Below, in pieces: positions 13,542 through 25,649 of a stretch of DNA of 64,000 nt. How positions within the stretch are numbered: the stretch's first letter is position 1; every line of letters begins with the position of its first letter. Source of the DNA: Cavenderia fasciculata (taxonomy: Eukaryota > Evosea > Eumycetozoa > Acytosteliales > Cavenderiaceae); contig NW_004457735.1 in the NCBI RefSeq assembly GCF_000203815.1, positions 2,108,001-2,172,000 on the forward strand. The letters run 5' to 3'. A program made the translations under genes and the position numbers. Below the pieces are notes generated by a model. That model worked only from the letters and a program-made list of their open reading frames with translations, was not told the origin of the DNA and did not search any database.

Positions 13542-14973
13542 TATTACAATGAGGAGATTCTATTCTTTATCAAATCTCCTCTTTTCTTTTCTTTTTGTAT
13601 ATCTTTCTCTCGAGTTAAATGATAGGCAAGGTTTAACTTTGTATGATCTTCAGAAGCCGTCTATGACCGAGTTTGTTGTCTTGACATTGTTCATGAAGAA
13701 GAACCTATCATCAGCAGTGCATTAAGTCGGCCTACCATCTTTTGTTGAACCACCAGATCTGGTGTCTATGAAGATTGTTCTAAGGTGTGCAAACAGCACA
13801 AACAAACGAAGTGGAACATGAAAGGACACTAAATATCTATAAATAACAGCAAACCTTCATCTTCTTATTTGTATTATCTATGGATAACTTGTATGAATGA
13901 TGATTGAAAAGTTGTGGGTTGCAAGTGACTTATCTTTTTTTTTTTATTATATTTTATTTTCTACTTTGGTTTGACTTCCCGCTTCTTTCAGAGTTCGGGA
14001 CAAACGCAAACCGAAGTGGCATAGTTCGCCAACAAGATCAAAAAATTTAATTAATTTAATTTTTCGTATTTAGCGAAGGAATGCATAATTATGAACACAC
14101 CAAAATATTTTGTATCACATAGAAGAACAACAAACAAAACAACCTTTACAGATAGATAGATAGATAGATATTTTTTGTTGGTTGTTGTATAAGTTGGATA
14201 GTTTGTTATATTAAGATAATAGTCAACAATACAACAAGTTAGCAGGTGTGAGGTTATTATTGGTTTTTGGTAGAATACATCTCCTCCGACAATAAAATAC
14301 TAGATAGATAGATAAAATAAAATAATCAAATCAACAACACACACAACGTAGTTGCACTTCCTTCTTCCTTCTTCCTTCTTCCTCTTCTTCTCCTTCTTCT
14401 TCTTTTCTGTTGTTCTGGTTTTGTTGCAACAACACCATTATTAGCAATACGCACAGTTAACAGATAGATACACGATATATACACCCGAGGTGGTTTTCAA
14501 CAACACGCACACACATCAACAAAAACACAACTGACACCATCAGCATTCTGGTATAAAAAAAAGTAAATAGTCCCTACCCACCCCACCCTCACTGTTTATA
14601 CTTCTGTTTATTATTATTATTATTTTATCATTACCCATGATTGAAATGATATCAGTTATTATTTATATTTTATTATCTATGTTGTGTATCACATGTGATG
14701 ATACATATATATCAGGCATACATACACATACATAGACATAGAGATAGATAGATACATAGTCAGTTACATCATTTATATATATTTGGGTCACTTGTTCTAT
14801 CTATCAATTTATCTATTTTATGAACTCATATATTTTATAAACTAACTAAAATAATAATTCAATTTATTAATCATCTTTCCTTTCTTTTCCTTTATTTAAA
14901 TTTTTTTTTTTTTTTATAATCTAATCTATAAATCTATTTATCTATCTTTCAATCCAATCAAGTGAAAAAGGAA
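13542..14973. other. 1.4-kb divergent intergenic region
   Basis: Lies between two divergent genes (minus start 13541, plus start 14974). No ORF with coding character. It contains two inverted repeats (13551-13581; 13961-13973 with 14007-14019, 11 of 13 matching), GATA-type tetranucleotide runs (about 14150-14170, 14305-14325, 14740-14755), a CTT/CTTCC-rich stretch (about 14360-14410), and a T-rich tract just before the aminopeptidase. It presumably holds both promoters. Confidence 0.6.
13551..13581. repeat. 9-bp perfect inverted repeat upstream of the TOM1-like gene
   Basis: GAGGAGATT (13551-13559) pairs with AATCTCCTC (13573-13581) across a 13-nt loop. It lies only 10 bp upstream of the start codon at 13541, so it would fall in the 5' UTR or core promoter. 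Confidence 0.6.
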
Positions 14974-17900
14974 ATGAGAAATCTTCAACACATTCAATTG
15001 AAAGAGATTGATGATGATGATGAAGATTTCGAGCGTGATGGAGACGACATTAAACCAAGAAAAAAGACATACAAGTTGAATGAAGATGTCGACGATGAAG
15101 ACCGTTATGTCCGTGGTGGTGGCTCTGGTAAAATGCATATTGGCAAGCTATCATCGCTATGGCACACAATGACTGCCACTAATTTTAGAAAATCTGTCCT
15201 TCTTTTGTTTTCTATCCTTTGTATTTTGGCTGTTACCATTACCTTGTCATTTACTACAAGACATTCTGGTATGAAAAAGAAATCAAAAAAAAATATTTAT
15301 TTCTGGAACGTTAATTATTTATTTTAATTTTATCCATTTTAGATTTAAAGATTCCAAGTATTGCACTTTATTCCGATATTAGATTGCCAACATGGATTAA
15401 ACCAATTCATTATTTGGTTTATATGAAGGCTGATATTCAAAATTTAATTTCATCTGTATGTAAAATATAATTATAATTTATTCTAAACTATTTCTAACTG
15501 TATATTCGATTTGATATATTTTTTAGGGAACGGTTGTAGCAACTTTAAATATAAGTCAAAGTCATAATTTTATAGTTGTTCATGGAGAAGATTTAAATTT
15601 AACAAGTGCTCATATCAATGCTATTGACTCTGTAGATACATCTTATCCAACATCTTATAATTATCCATCTTCATCATTACAATCTACATCGATTACCTAT
15701 GATGCAAATAATACCTATTATATTATTGAATTTAGTGATGAATTATCAAAAAATATCAAGGTACTTGTTACTCTAATTAATCATAATTTGGTGATATTTC
15801 TAACATTCTATTTGTTTTTTTTTTAATTTAGGGAGGAAATCAATTTTTTAATTTATATTTATCATTTAATTCAACACTAAGTGATAACAAATTATCTGGG
15901 CTTTATTTATCAAAGTATACTGATCCAGATGGAAAAGAAAGATTAGTAGCCAATACACAATTTGAGCCAAGTGATGCTCGTGAAGCTTTCCCATGTTTTG
16001 ACGAACCAATCATGAAAGCAAATTGGACTATTTGGTTGGATGGTGATTCGGGATATCAAACTCTATCCAATATGCCCATGAAATCTGCAGAACCAGTTTC
16101 CGGTAGTGACAGAAATCTATTCAAATTTGATACATCACCTCCAATGTCTACCTATTTGGTTGCTATGATTTTCCATCAATTTGAAAAGGTTGAAAACACT
16201 GTACTAGTCAATGGAAGAAATGTTACCGTTCGTGTTTGGGCTCAAAGTGCATTGATGGATTCAACAGCCTATCCATTACAAATTGCATCAGACTCGTTAA
16301 CTTATTATACCAAATATTTTAATATTGATTATCCAATTTCAAAAATGGATTTAGTTGGTATTCCAGAGTATGTAAAACAAATCACTTTATATTACTTTGT
16401 ATTGATTTATTTTATTTTATTTTTTAATTTATTTAGTTTTGCTGCAGGAGCAATGGAATTATGGGGATGTATTACATTTAGAGAAGTTGATTTATTCTAT
16501 AATCCAAAAACTTCAACTATGGATAATAAGCAAAGAGTCGTAAGTTTAAAAAGAATATATTATTTATTTTTATTCATGTTGATTGATTAATTTTAATTTT
16601 TAATTTAATTTCAAGTCTGAAGTTATTGCACATGAAATTGCTCATCAATGGTTTGGTGATTTAGTTACAATGGCATGGTGGAATGATCTTTGGTTAAATG
16701 AAGGGTTTGCAACTTTTATGTCTTATAAATGTTTGGCCGCAATTTGTCCAGAATTTGATGTAAGTTTAAAATATCAAAATATACCAACCATTTCTTTACC
16801 TTACTTATTTAATTTAATTTTTAGAGTAAAAATGATTATTTAACATTAATTAAACAAGAAGGTTTGGAAATGGATTCAAAATTATCAACACATGCCATTT
16901 CAAACAATTTTACAAAGGTTATAGATATTGAAGCATCATTTGACTCTGTCACCTATAACAAGGGATCGAGTGTTTTATTCATGTTGGAATCAATTCTTCA
17001 AGATGGTGACACTGATTACTTCCAAAAGGGTATTCAACAATACTTGACCAAGTTTAGTTACTCGAATGCACAAACATTTGATCTATGGGCTTCTCTTTAT
17101 CATGCCTTGCCAGATGATATACAAAAAACCATCAATGTCTCAAAGATTATGGAAAAATGGGTAAAGACACCAGGTTATCCATACCTAAAGGTTGGAAATG
17201 CCTCTCCAACTCAATTGCAAGTGTCTCAACATAGATTCCTTGATGATCTCACTTCCAATGTCTCTACCACTCAACTTTGGGATATCCCAATTTCAATTCA
17301 AGATGGTTGTTCAATCTCAAATTCATTTAAAATCTTTTCATCTGTAAGTTAAATAAGAAAAACAAAGAGAGAAACAATGACGTTAATATTTTTTATCTTT
17401 TAATTTTTAGAAAAATGAAATTATAGATTATAATCCAAATTGTAATTTTACTATATTTAATTATAATGGTACTATTTTCAATCGTATTCTTTATGATGAA
17501 CCATTATTTAAAAATATTACCAATCAATTAAATTCTCAAGACAATGAAATCAATCAACAAGCCATGATCACATTCTTTGATGATTCATTTAGTTTTATTA
17601 AAAATGGTTTATTAAATACAAGCAAAGTATGTAGTAGTAAATTAATAGTCCTACTGTAAATTATTAATTCAATTTACCTTTTTATTTTTTAGACATTGGA
17701 GATTGCAAGAATTCTTAGTGATAGAAATATTACAAATCCAACCATGTGGAAAACTGTAATGGGTGGATTGGACTTTATTAATCATAGAATGCGTCTTCAA
17801 GAATGTTATCCATTTTTTGTTAAATTTGGAGGTGACTTGTTAAACAATGCTCTCGCAGTTGTTGATGTATACAATATTCCAGCGAATGAAACTTATATGC

Positions 17901-18803
17901 AAACCATTACAAGAAAAACTTTAATTCGTTATGGAAATTCCTACAGCAAGGATGATGTTATTGAATATCTAAGAAATTATTGGTTAGAGAATAGTATGAA
18001 TTAAAACAAAAATGTCAAGGCATATTGATTGTTTATTAACCCTTTTTTTTTTTGTAGAATCCCAACCAGAAAATATTGATCCAAATATTAGAGCTACTCT
18101 TTATGCATCAATTATATCTCATGGTGGTAATAATATATTGGATCAAGAGTATAAATGGGTACTTTCAAGATACTTGGATCCAAATACTAAAATGAATGAA
18201 AGAATTGATGCTATGGGTGCTTTGGCATCTGCCAGACAACCTTATTTAATTCAAAAAACTTTAAATTTATTATATAATGTAAGAAGATAGATAGAAAGAT
18301 GAAAAAAAATATTTTTACCTATATATTTATTAATTAATTTTTTTTCAACAGAAACAATTTAGAACACAAGATATTGGTAGTATATTTAGACAATTATCAA
18401 TTAATCAATATGCCTACCTTACAACATGGGAATGGATGAAGAATAATTATGATTTCCTCTTGAATGATTTAAAGGTTCAACCATCAACCTTGGCTAGTTA
18501 TTACAAGTTCTTCTCAGAGTTTTTCGATCAAGTTTCAGACTATGAAGATTTTGAAAAGTTCATGTCTGACAAGAAAGATGTTTTCCCAGTTAGAACTATT
18601 CAACTTGCTCTTGATCAAATTCAAGTATGTATAAAATCAAAAATAACTTATTTTCCACATTTTATTAACTTTTTTTTTCTATTACTTTAAAGAATAATAT
18701 TGATTGGATTGAATCAAATTCTCAAGATATTTGTTATTGGCTTTATCAAAATGTTCAAGTTCAACAAGATGGTATTGTAATATCTGGAAAGATTGGTATT
18801 TAA
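14974..18803 (+). CDS. M1-family aminopeptidase, type II membrane protein
   Basis: Zinc metallopeptidase removing N-terminal residues from peptides. Twelve exons: 14974-15268, 15343-15455, 15527-15760, 15832-16367, 16437-16539, 16616-16759, 16825-17343, 17411-17626, 17693-17993, 18058-18278, 18352-18624, 18693-18803; 1021 aa. An acidic cytoplasmic N-terminus precedes one signal anchor (about residues 70-92), as in aminopeptidase N/ERAP-type enzymes. Hallmarks: [16 protein letters not shown], an exopeptidase motif reading GAMEL (about 397-401) instead of GAMEN, the zinc site HEIAH (433-437) with the third ligand Glu456 exactly 18 residues later, and the transition-state Tyr in [11 protein letters not shown]. 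An ERAP1-C-like helical C-terminus follows. The start at 14974 is the first in-frame ATG. The active site is otherwise complete. Confidence 0.92.
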
Positions 18804-18881
18804 AAAACAAAAATAGAATAAAACAAAACAAAATAAAATAAAAGATTAATCTTAAAACAAAATTAAATTAAACCACAGTCA

Positions 18882-18936
18882 ATTCTTCATGGTCAATGCA
18901 ACGGCAGCCTCCATCGAAACGACATTGACGGCTGTG
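18882..18936 (-). pseudogene. Relic exon copy of the mucin-like gene at 21613-22362
   Basis: 55 nt match 21973-22027 at 49 of 55 positions, and all six differences are transitions. On the minus strand it reads TAVNVVSMEAAVALTMKN and then an in-frame TGA, against TAVNVASMEAAVASTMKN in the intact gene. Similarity stops sharply on both sides. The 5' side reads like a splice acceptor (TTTTACACAG). It sits in the 165-bp gap between two convergent genes. Most likely a decayed duplicate fragment; a terminal exon of an unrecognised transcript is possible. Confidence 0.75.
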
Positions 18937-18968
18937 TAAAATGTTAACAATTTAATTTATTAATTAAT

Positions 18969-21200
18969 TTATTTGTGAGGAACAAATAAAGTAAATAAAT
19001 TGACCATTGGCTTCTCAATGGTTAAATGTATGGTAAAAGCAGATGCAATGGCAACTACCAAATTTCCAATAAATGAATATGTATATTCAGTCCAAGAATA
19101 ATGGAATACCAATGTTGAACTAAATACACGAACCATAATAACAATTGGATGTACAAGATAAATTGAATAGGTTAATTTAGAGAAACTCTTCCAAATAGGA
19201 ATTTCTAATATCCATTTCAAAAATCCACCATGACCATAAAATGTTGCCAAAATGAAACCTGAAAATGCCATTGTAAAAGATGTTCTAGAGAAACCACCAT
19301 AGAAACCATTACCCACATTTGACCATGGATTCAAGAAATAGAAATAAGGAAGATAGGATAGGAAAAATGTGGTAATAAATGAAACAATGTAAATTGAATA
19401 TCTAAACCATTTCTTTTCATACAAGGTAGCAGTCTTTGGTTCTAAATATAAAAATGCTACTCCCATACCAACTAAATATGGTCCATATCTATTCCATGGT
19501 TTTTGATAAACATCTAAAAATAGAAAAAAAATAGAAATATATAAATATTATTATTATTTCTTCCTCCTTTTTGTTTCATCTTACCTGTAATAAAACTACC
19601 AGATTCTAAAAATCCATTTGTAAATAAGAATAAAGGTTCAAGATTATTGTCAATGGAAACCCAAGTGGTGAAAATTAAAGTAAAGGCAAGAAGGATGAAA
19701 ATGATTGACCAAGCCAATACTTTACTCTTTCGATAGGCAATGACAATAAATGGTGCGAATAAATAGAATTGCATATCATTTGCCAAGTACCACGCCCAAG
19801 AAAAACACTCGCCAGACATTGTACTTGTAAGATTGTTGATGTACAATAGGTTGGTCCACCATCTCTGCTGACACATTGGATTGACGACCGAGTTGTAGAG
19901 ATAGTAGGCAGGTCCATAACCAAGGAGCGGTCCAACATGCCAGAAAAAGAAGATGAGGAAAAAGTAGATTGGAGAAAGACGAACCACACGATGTATCATG
20001 TACATGGCCCACAATCCAGGGCTTCCATATGTACCCATCGTCTCTTTTCCAGCCTGTCTATATTTGTTGAGTTGATTAATGAGTGAATAGCAAACAAGGA
20101 ATCCAGAGAGTGTAAAGAAAATGTCAACCGCATACTCTCCAGAAGGTATTGCTTGGAATGCAAAGCCTTGTTTGATAGTATCAACCAAATAGCCAGCGTT
20201 ATCATATCCAATCGATGCATTGAATAGAATAGTGTGTCCTAGAATAACCCACATGGTAGAGAATGTACGTACACCATCCAAAGCATCGAAATACTTTTTC
20301 GTACTTGACCCACCAACAAATGAATTGTAATTCTTTTTCAACGAAAAGCATAATAATGCTTTCATTGCCATTGGTGGTCTATCAAACATATTGTTTATAC
20401 TTCTTTCATTGTTTAGTAGTGATTGGTATGGGTTATTGTTGTTGTCATCGTCGTAGTTGATAGAGTTGAGTACAGTTTTCTTGGTTTCTGCTTGTCGTAT
20501 GTGAATGTAGTGGTCTAAAAGACTGGCAATCAAACAAGTAGCAGCAATTATACACGATAGTACAATCATGACATATGATCCAGTAGTGTATTCTCGAACG
20601 GTGCGATCATCCTGTGTATAACAATGAACCACTGCAACACCTTGTTGCACCGACAATGAATAGGATGGTACCAAATTGGCAACATCCTCTTCCGAACAAG
20701 ATGCAGGATAACATACACCAATAAAGTATGTCAATCCCATATACTCATTTTGATATAAACAATAGGTTGATACATTCATTGGCAACTCTAAACATTCTTG
20801 ATAGTTTCCAAAATCCCACATTGATTTACCTGTAAATGATAATACTAATAAAAAGAAACAAGTATGTTAATATATATTTTATTAATTATAATGTAGTATA
20901 TTAATTCGACTTACAAGCAGTTGCATTTGGGTATGATAATCCCAATATAGAGGTCATATCACTTTGACATTGTGTAGAGATGTTTGATGAAGCTGTCAAA
21001 CCAATGATTGATTTAGATTCTAGTGATCGTTGGAATATATTAACATCTTGTGCTTGTATATTATTGTATAGGTCTGATGGATGATTCTTGTTGTTTAAAT
21101 ATTTGATTTGATTATTTAATAGATGATTGTTTTGTGTAAACGACACTGATACAAAACAAACAATGAACAAAAGTAACACAACCACTTGTGTTTGTTTCAT
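18969..21200 (-). CDS. Nrf6-like acyltransferase 3 family membrane protein
   Basis: Exons (minus) 20915-21200, 19585-20829, 18969-19513; 691 aa. The ATG at 21200 begins a signal peptide (MKQTQVVVLLLFIVCFVSVS). A lumenal/extracellular NRF-type domain follows (about 80-165; Cys-containing CQSDM, YPASCSEEDVANLVPSYS). One membrane helix comes next, then the acyltransferase-3 domain starting at FDALDGVRTFSTMWVILGH (about 276-294, the His of the family signature), with about ten further helices. The family includes C. elegans nrf-6 and moves acyl groups or lipids across membranes. The substrate is not predictable here. The upstream exon's Cys codon is split by intron 1, and continuity across both introns is good. 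Confidence 0.88.
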
Positions 21201-21612
21201 TTTTTTTTTTTGTTGATACAAATAATATATAAAACACAGATATATAAAATAGTATAATAACTATGGTATGTAGTGTATCGTCAATCAAAGTACCATCATT
21301 ACCTTGAGAGCCATCGCTCGTCTTTCGGGTCGACAAAGAAATCAAAGATATTTGAAAAATCAATGTTGTGATCATCTACTCAAAGGTCAGCATAGACAAT
21401 GTCGACAACAACAAACACATCATCTTTGTATTCTTCTTTAATTAAAACAATTATATTATATTTCTTTTTATTTAGAATACATCTATATTTTTAAGAAGAG
21501 AACACTAAAACGATATGTTTAACCAAATTTGGAAACAATATGATGGTGGTTGATAATATCCAATAAATAACATGTTGTTGATAGACTAGACTAGACCAGA
21601 CTATACTTGACT
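21201..21612. other. Intergenic region
   Basis: Lies between the acyltransferase start and the mucin-like gene stop. Short minus-strand ORFs here lack coding character. Nothing beyond A/T-rich spacer is supported. Confidence 0.5.
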
Positions 21613-22362
21613 CTATAGAGAATAGAACAATGAAACAACAAGGAGAACTAGATTGAGGAAGACAAATGGATTGGTGGCTCTTGCATCACCAGTGGTAGAA
21701 GTGGTGGTGGTGCTAGTGGTTTGGGAGGTTGTCGATGCAGCAGTGGTAGAGCTGTTGGTACCCTTATGTCCGGTAGTGCTACCAGTGGTTGTGGTGGTAG
21801 TAGCAGCAGCGGTAGTTGGACGTGAAGTGGTGGTGGCACCATTGGTGAATGGACTAGCAGTAGTAGAGGTTTGGACGTTGGTAGTCGATGGAGTAGCTGG
21901 AACAAAGACAAGTGGTCCAGAGAAGGTCTTGGTAGAATCACGAGCACTCAATGTGAAATGATCGGTCGAGCCATTCTTCATGGTCGATGCAACAGCGGCT
22001 TCCATCGAGGCGACATTGACGGCTGTGCTTGGAACTTGGAAGACTCTGAAGTTGGGGAGAGCTGGTGTCTCAAATCCAACAATACCACCAAAAGTCAAAG
22101 GAAAGCCTGTCTTTGGAGTGGCAGAGCCTTGGCCTGGAACAAAGTCAACGATCACAGTGATATCATTTTCAATACCAGAAGTCAAGGTCATTCTAATGTC
22201 AGACGAGATGGAATAAGAGCCAGCAGTGCTACCCTTGGCAATAATAATTCTACCACCGTCACCATTGTTATTGAAACCACCTTGATAGGTGTATTGGCCA
22301 ACACAATTGCCAATAATAGCAACCAATAATGTAAAGATAATGGTAAACGATGATTGATTCAT
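21613..22362 (-). CDS. Secreted, probably GPI-anchored Thr/Ser-rich (mucin-like) protein
   Basis: Single exon, 249 aa. A signal peptide (MNQSSFTIIFTLLVAIIGNC) leads into an approximately 140-aa globular domain beginning YTYQGGFNNNGDGG. A Thr/Ser/Ala-rich stalk (about 150-225) is likely heavily O-glycosylated. A small-residue region (TTGDARATNP) precedes a C-terminal hydrophobic tail ending with no charged residues, which is the layout of a GPI attachment signal. No family was recognised. Its G+C content is higher than that of its neighbours. A 55-nt copy of its coding sequence lies about 3 kb away at 18882-18936. Confidence 0.85.
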   Translation of the reverse strand: MNQSSFTIIFTLLVAIIGNCVGQYTYQGGFNNNGDGGRIIIAKGSTAGSYSISSDIRMTLTSGIENDITVIVDFVPGQGSATPKTGFPLTFGGIVGFETPALPNFRVFQVPSTAVNVASMEAAVASTMKNGSTDHFTLSARDSTKTFSGPLVFVPATPSTTNVQTSTTASPFTNGATTTSRPTTAAATTTTTTGSTTGHKGTNSSTTAASTTSQTTSTTTTSTTGDARATNPFVFLNLVLLVVSLFYSL

Positions 22363-22810
22363 TGTATTGGTATAGATATAATTATCAATTAAATTATTAA
22401 ATTATTTAGTATAGGTAGGTAGATAGATAATTAATTATTGTTATTTGTTATTTGTTTGTTTGATGATATTATTCTTACCTTTTTACCTCTTATTTATAGT
22501 TGTTTGTTGGGACGATAAATTATATTAAAGTATTAATTACCCAGGTATGATATCATATGATGGATGACATGCTAATAATACTGTCACTACTTTAATTATT
22601 CACCAATCAACTATGATGGGTGTTCATTCACACCTCTCTCTCTCCCTCAACCCACTTGCAAGATAGATTATTGTCAAAAAAGTAGAAAAAGACAAAACTA
22701 AAAAAGTATTATGTGGGTTGTCCCTAGAAAAGAAAAGTACTTGGAGAAAAAAAAATAAAAAATACAATCAAACAACTAATAATAATAATCATAATAATAA
22801 TAATAATATA
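22363..22810. other. Divergent intergenic region
   Basis: Shared upstream region between the minus-strand mucin-like gene and the plus-strand nuclease-like gene. It holds A/T-rich tracts, a short CT run (about 22635-22650) and an AAT run just before 22811. No gene is supported. Confidence 0.5.
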
Positions 22811-23771
22811 ATGAGAGAATGGGAATCTAAAATTACTCTTCTAAAAGAGGTATGTTACTTTATAGTATTCTAGGAATGTAGTTTAAGGTAAAACTAATAA
22901 TACACTTTTGTTTGTTAATAATATTATAGATTCATTTAAATTCAAATAGAAGAGATGATGATGAAAGTGATAGGGTGGAAATTGAACCACCATACATCAT
23001 TGCAAAAGGTGTAACGATGAAGAAGTTTTTAGAGAGACGAGAGAGGGATTTACTTGGACATCTAAAGAACACTAAACTAGCATTTGTCAATGGTGATGTA
23101 TTAGTTTATGAATTGGAAAACTCTGAAGCTAGGGCAATACTAACTGGTTGGTTTTCAGGATGGATAACTAAAAGTCACGTAGACCCATTTATCCAAATCA
23201 CTGGAAGTACTGATATAATTATTTCACCCAATATTGTAAGACAACCAGACAACTCTTTTAGACCTAGAGGAGGAAAAGAAGGTCCCTTTCCAAGGTCCAG
23301 CACAATGGTAGTCGAAGTTGGTTATTTACAATCACTACAATCACTTCAAGATAAAGCCATCCAATATCTCGGTGTAGCTACAGAAATTCAAATTGTTTTA
23401 TGTATATCACTTTGGCCAAGAAAAGAAGAAAAAGAGATCGCCAACTTAACAACAATAACACCTATCAAATGGTAGCACTCCTCTATGATAGATCACATTC
23501 TGTCAATCACCCACAAACTGTTATTTCTTTTGGTACCTCTCCTCTTAATTACACCAATCAAAATATTATTAATAGTTGGTACAACCCTCCAACAACAACA
23601 CCAACACCATCACCATCACCATCACAATCAACAAATGACAATACATGTATACTTGAAATCCCAACATCATCTTTATTCCATGGAGTAGTTCATCAACTAG
23701 AAGGTATTCCAGTCACCATCCCATTAAATCTGTTGCAACTTAGAAGTGAATTGAATGATATTCAATTTTAA
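22811..23771 (+). CDS. Uma2/PD-(D/E)XK-like nuclease-superfamily protein, frame anomaly
   Basis: Exon 1 is 22811-22849 and exon 2 starts at 22930. The core GSTDIIISPN ... MVVEVGYLQSLQSLQDKA has the D ... ExG arrangement of Uma2-type PD-(D/E)XK domains found widely in dictyostelids and fungi. The frame ends at TAG 23473-23475, but coding character resumes one frame over (QMVALLYDRSHSV onward) to 23771. Two explanations fit: a 74-nt intron 23402-23475 (GTATAT donor, GGTAG acceptor, unusually G+C-rich for an intron here), giving 268 aa; or a one-base frameshift in the A/G-rich stretch about 23419-23445. The segment looks coding (IVLCISLWPRKE), so I favour the frameshift. The function of the family in amoebae is unknown to me. 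Confidence 0.55.
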
Positions 23772-23842
23772 AAAGAAAGAAAATAAAATAAAAAAAGGTG
23801 TTTATTCTTATTCTTATTCATTCTTGTTCTTTTTTTTAGAGC

Positions 23843-23925
23843 TGCAGTTTGAAGAATCATTACCGAAATACGGTGATGATATTTTTCGATGATATTTTTC
23901 AAATTGCAACAACTGAAACGATCAT
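23843..23925. other. Possible structured RNA element or hairpin
   Basis: Nested inverted repeats. GCTGCAGTTTGAA near 23843 can pair with TTCAAATTGCAAC near 23897 (11 Watson-Crick pairs plus one wobble of 13). Inside, ATCATTACCG pairs with CGGTGATGAT across AAATA with one G-U. A 13-nt direct repeat GATGATATTTTTC also occurs. GTGATGA and a later CTGA resemble box C and box D of a snoRNA. Alternatively it is a missed 3' exon, since an acceptor TTTTTTTTAG precedes an open stretch ending in TGA. Speculative. Confidence 0.25.
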
Positions 23926-24028
23926 GACAAAAACGCAACAATACGTCATTCAATTCGATACAAAGTTTGATTACTTGTAGTTAGTAGTAGTAACAGAGAG
24001 AGAGAGAGAACAAACAGTAGAGATAATC

Positions 24029-25649
24029 ATGATAAATAATGAAGTTTTAGTGTCTACCATCAAGACTGCACCAAAGGTAGTGTTGGAAATGTTGACAAAG
24101 TTGTCGTTTAGTCAAAAGGTATTAATGGGTGCTACTACTGCCACTTTTGTCAGTGTTGGAGGTATGTAAAAGTAGTAGTAAAAGTTATTATTTAGTAGTT
24201 AGTAGTTAGTAGTACAGTTATTTATTATTTAAACACTCTTTACTTGTATATATATATTTAAATATTTTAGTTGCATCTGAAATATTAAGTCCACTTGGTA
24301 GAAAGATTGAAAGTGTAGATGATTATAAACAAATTTTAGATGAGACCAACTATAGATTGTCCAATCTTCAATCATCTGAAGAGTTGAATGACCTCGACTT
24401 TGAAACATTGGAAGATTTGTCCAATACAATGGCAAACAGCAAGTACTTTACACTTGCCATGGAAGACAAGATCGACACCATCTGTTCGATCCTTCTCAGA
24501 TTCTTGTTGGTCGTATTTCAAATTACCCAACAAGTCGAAGCTGCCACTCAAGAAGAAGCACAACAAATCCATTACGATTACTTAAACTCTATCACTGAAC
24601 ATCCATTTATATTAAGTATTCGTAGTATGATTGATTCTATCATTAAATTTTGTATGTACCAAAAAATATTTAAAACACATGTCATATGATAATAGTCTCC
24701 TAACTTTCTTTTCTTTTCTTTCTTTTTTTACTTTTTAGCATCAAGAGATACATTATTTAGTGAAATTATAGATTATGTTGGTAATATTTCATTACTTCAT
24801 ATCCGATTCATCTATATCGATATGATTGCAAAGGGTGTCGTTATAAAAGGAGCTAAAAACTTGGTCGATCCACTCAGAGTATTAGAATTCTTGTCGGTGA
24901 CTGGTTCGCTTGGCACCCATTTCCTCGGATTCGATCATATCAGACACGCCGTTAATATGGTGGCCAACGTTGTCTATGACATGGGACACATTGTCAAATC
25001 CAACGGTGACTTGGTACAAATCCCAGAAGAGGTAATGGAAGCAACCAAGCAAATGTCAGGCATGAGATATCGCAAGTACATTCCATCAAGACTATACAGA
25101 AACAAAGAGTCGGTCGTCACTGATATACTCGTTTCATCACTCGTCCTCTGTACCGGTGCTGCACCTCTAAAGTCGGTTTTAATCTCTAGCTTTTTGTTGA
25201 CTAGCAAGAATTCCGTCTGCGAAGACACCTATGAAAAGTTAAATAATCCAGTTGGCAGAGTATTCTTTATGGCCTTTTTACCCGCCGCTCTCATGTGTTC
25301 ACTTGTTGTAACCACCAAGAGCATCAAGAGTGCGTTGGCAGCTGCCTCTATTGCTGTTTCTGTCTTTGGTGTCGAATGGTTGGCCTATAAATACGGTCCA
25401 AAGAAATTCTTTTCACTGTGTATGATGGATCTTTACTCTTATGATCTTGCTCGTATATCAAGAGCTTCTCAAATGGATGCTGAACAACAAGCTCAAGATG
25501 ATGAAGTTGAACAAGATGAAGTCGCTCAAGTTAGCAGAGAAAAGGGTCAAGCCAAGATTGTTGAAATTATTCAAGAAGAAGATGAACAAGAAAATGAACA
25601 AGAACAACAAGTTGAACAAGATAGAGAACAAGTTGAACAAAAGGAATAA
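24029..25649 (+). CDS. Tandem-array family member 1 (unrecognised, predicted membrane protein)
   Basis: Exons 24029-24161, 24271-24651, 24739-25649; 474 aa; both introns in phase 1. Exon 1 ends with the family motif LSFSQKVLMG followed by a small/hydrophobic stretch. Exon 2 carries MANSKYFTLAMEDKI and ends HPFILSIRSMIDSIIKF. Exon 3 contains MRYRKYIPSRLYRNKE, then two or three hydrophobic segments (about residues 330-420) with PVGRVFFMAFLPAALMC. The C-terminal 60 residues are an acidic Glu/Gln coiled coil (from DAEQQAQDDE). It is closest in sequence to the next gene (25924). I know no named family; a multi-helix membrane or membrane-associated protein is inferred. Confidence 0.8.

Noticed and set aside
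14150-14760. GATA repeats as a CRISPR-like or regulatory array
   Set aside because: Simple tetranucleotide microsatellites common in this genome, no spacer structure.
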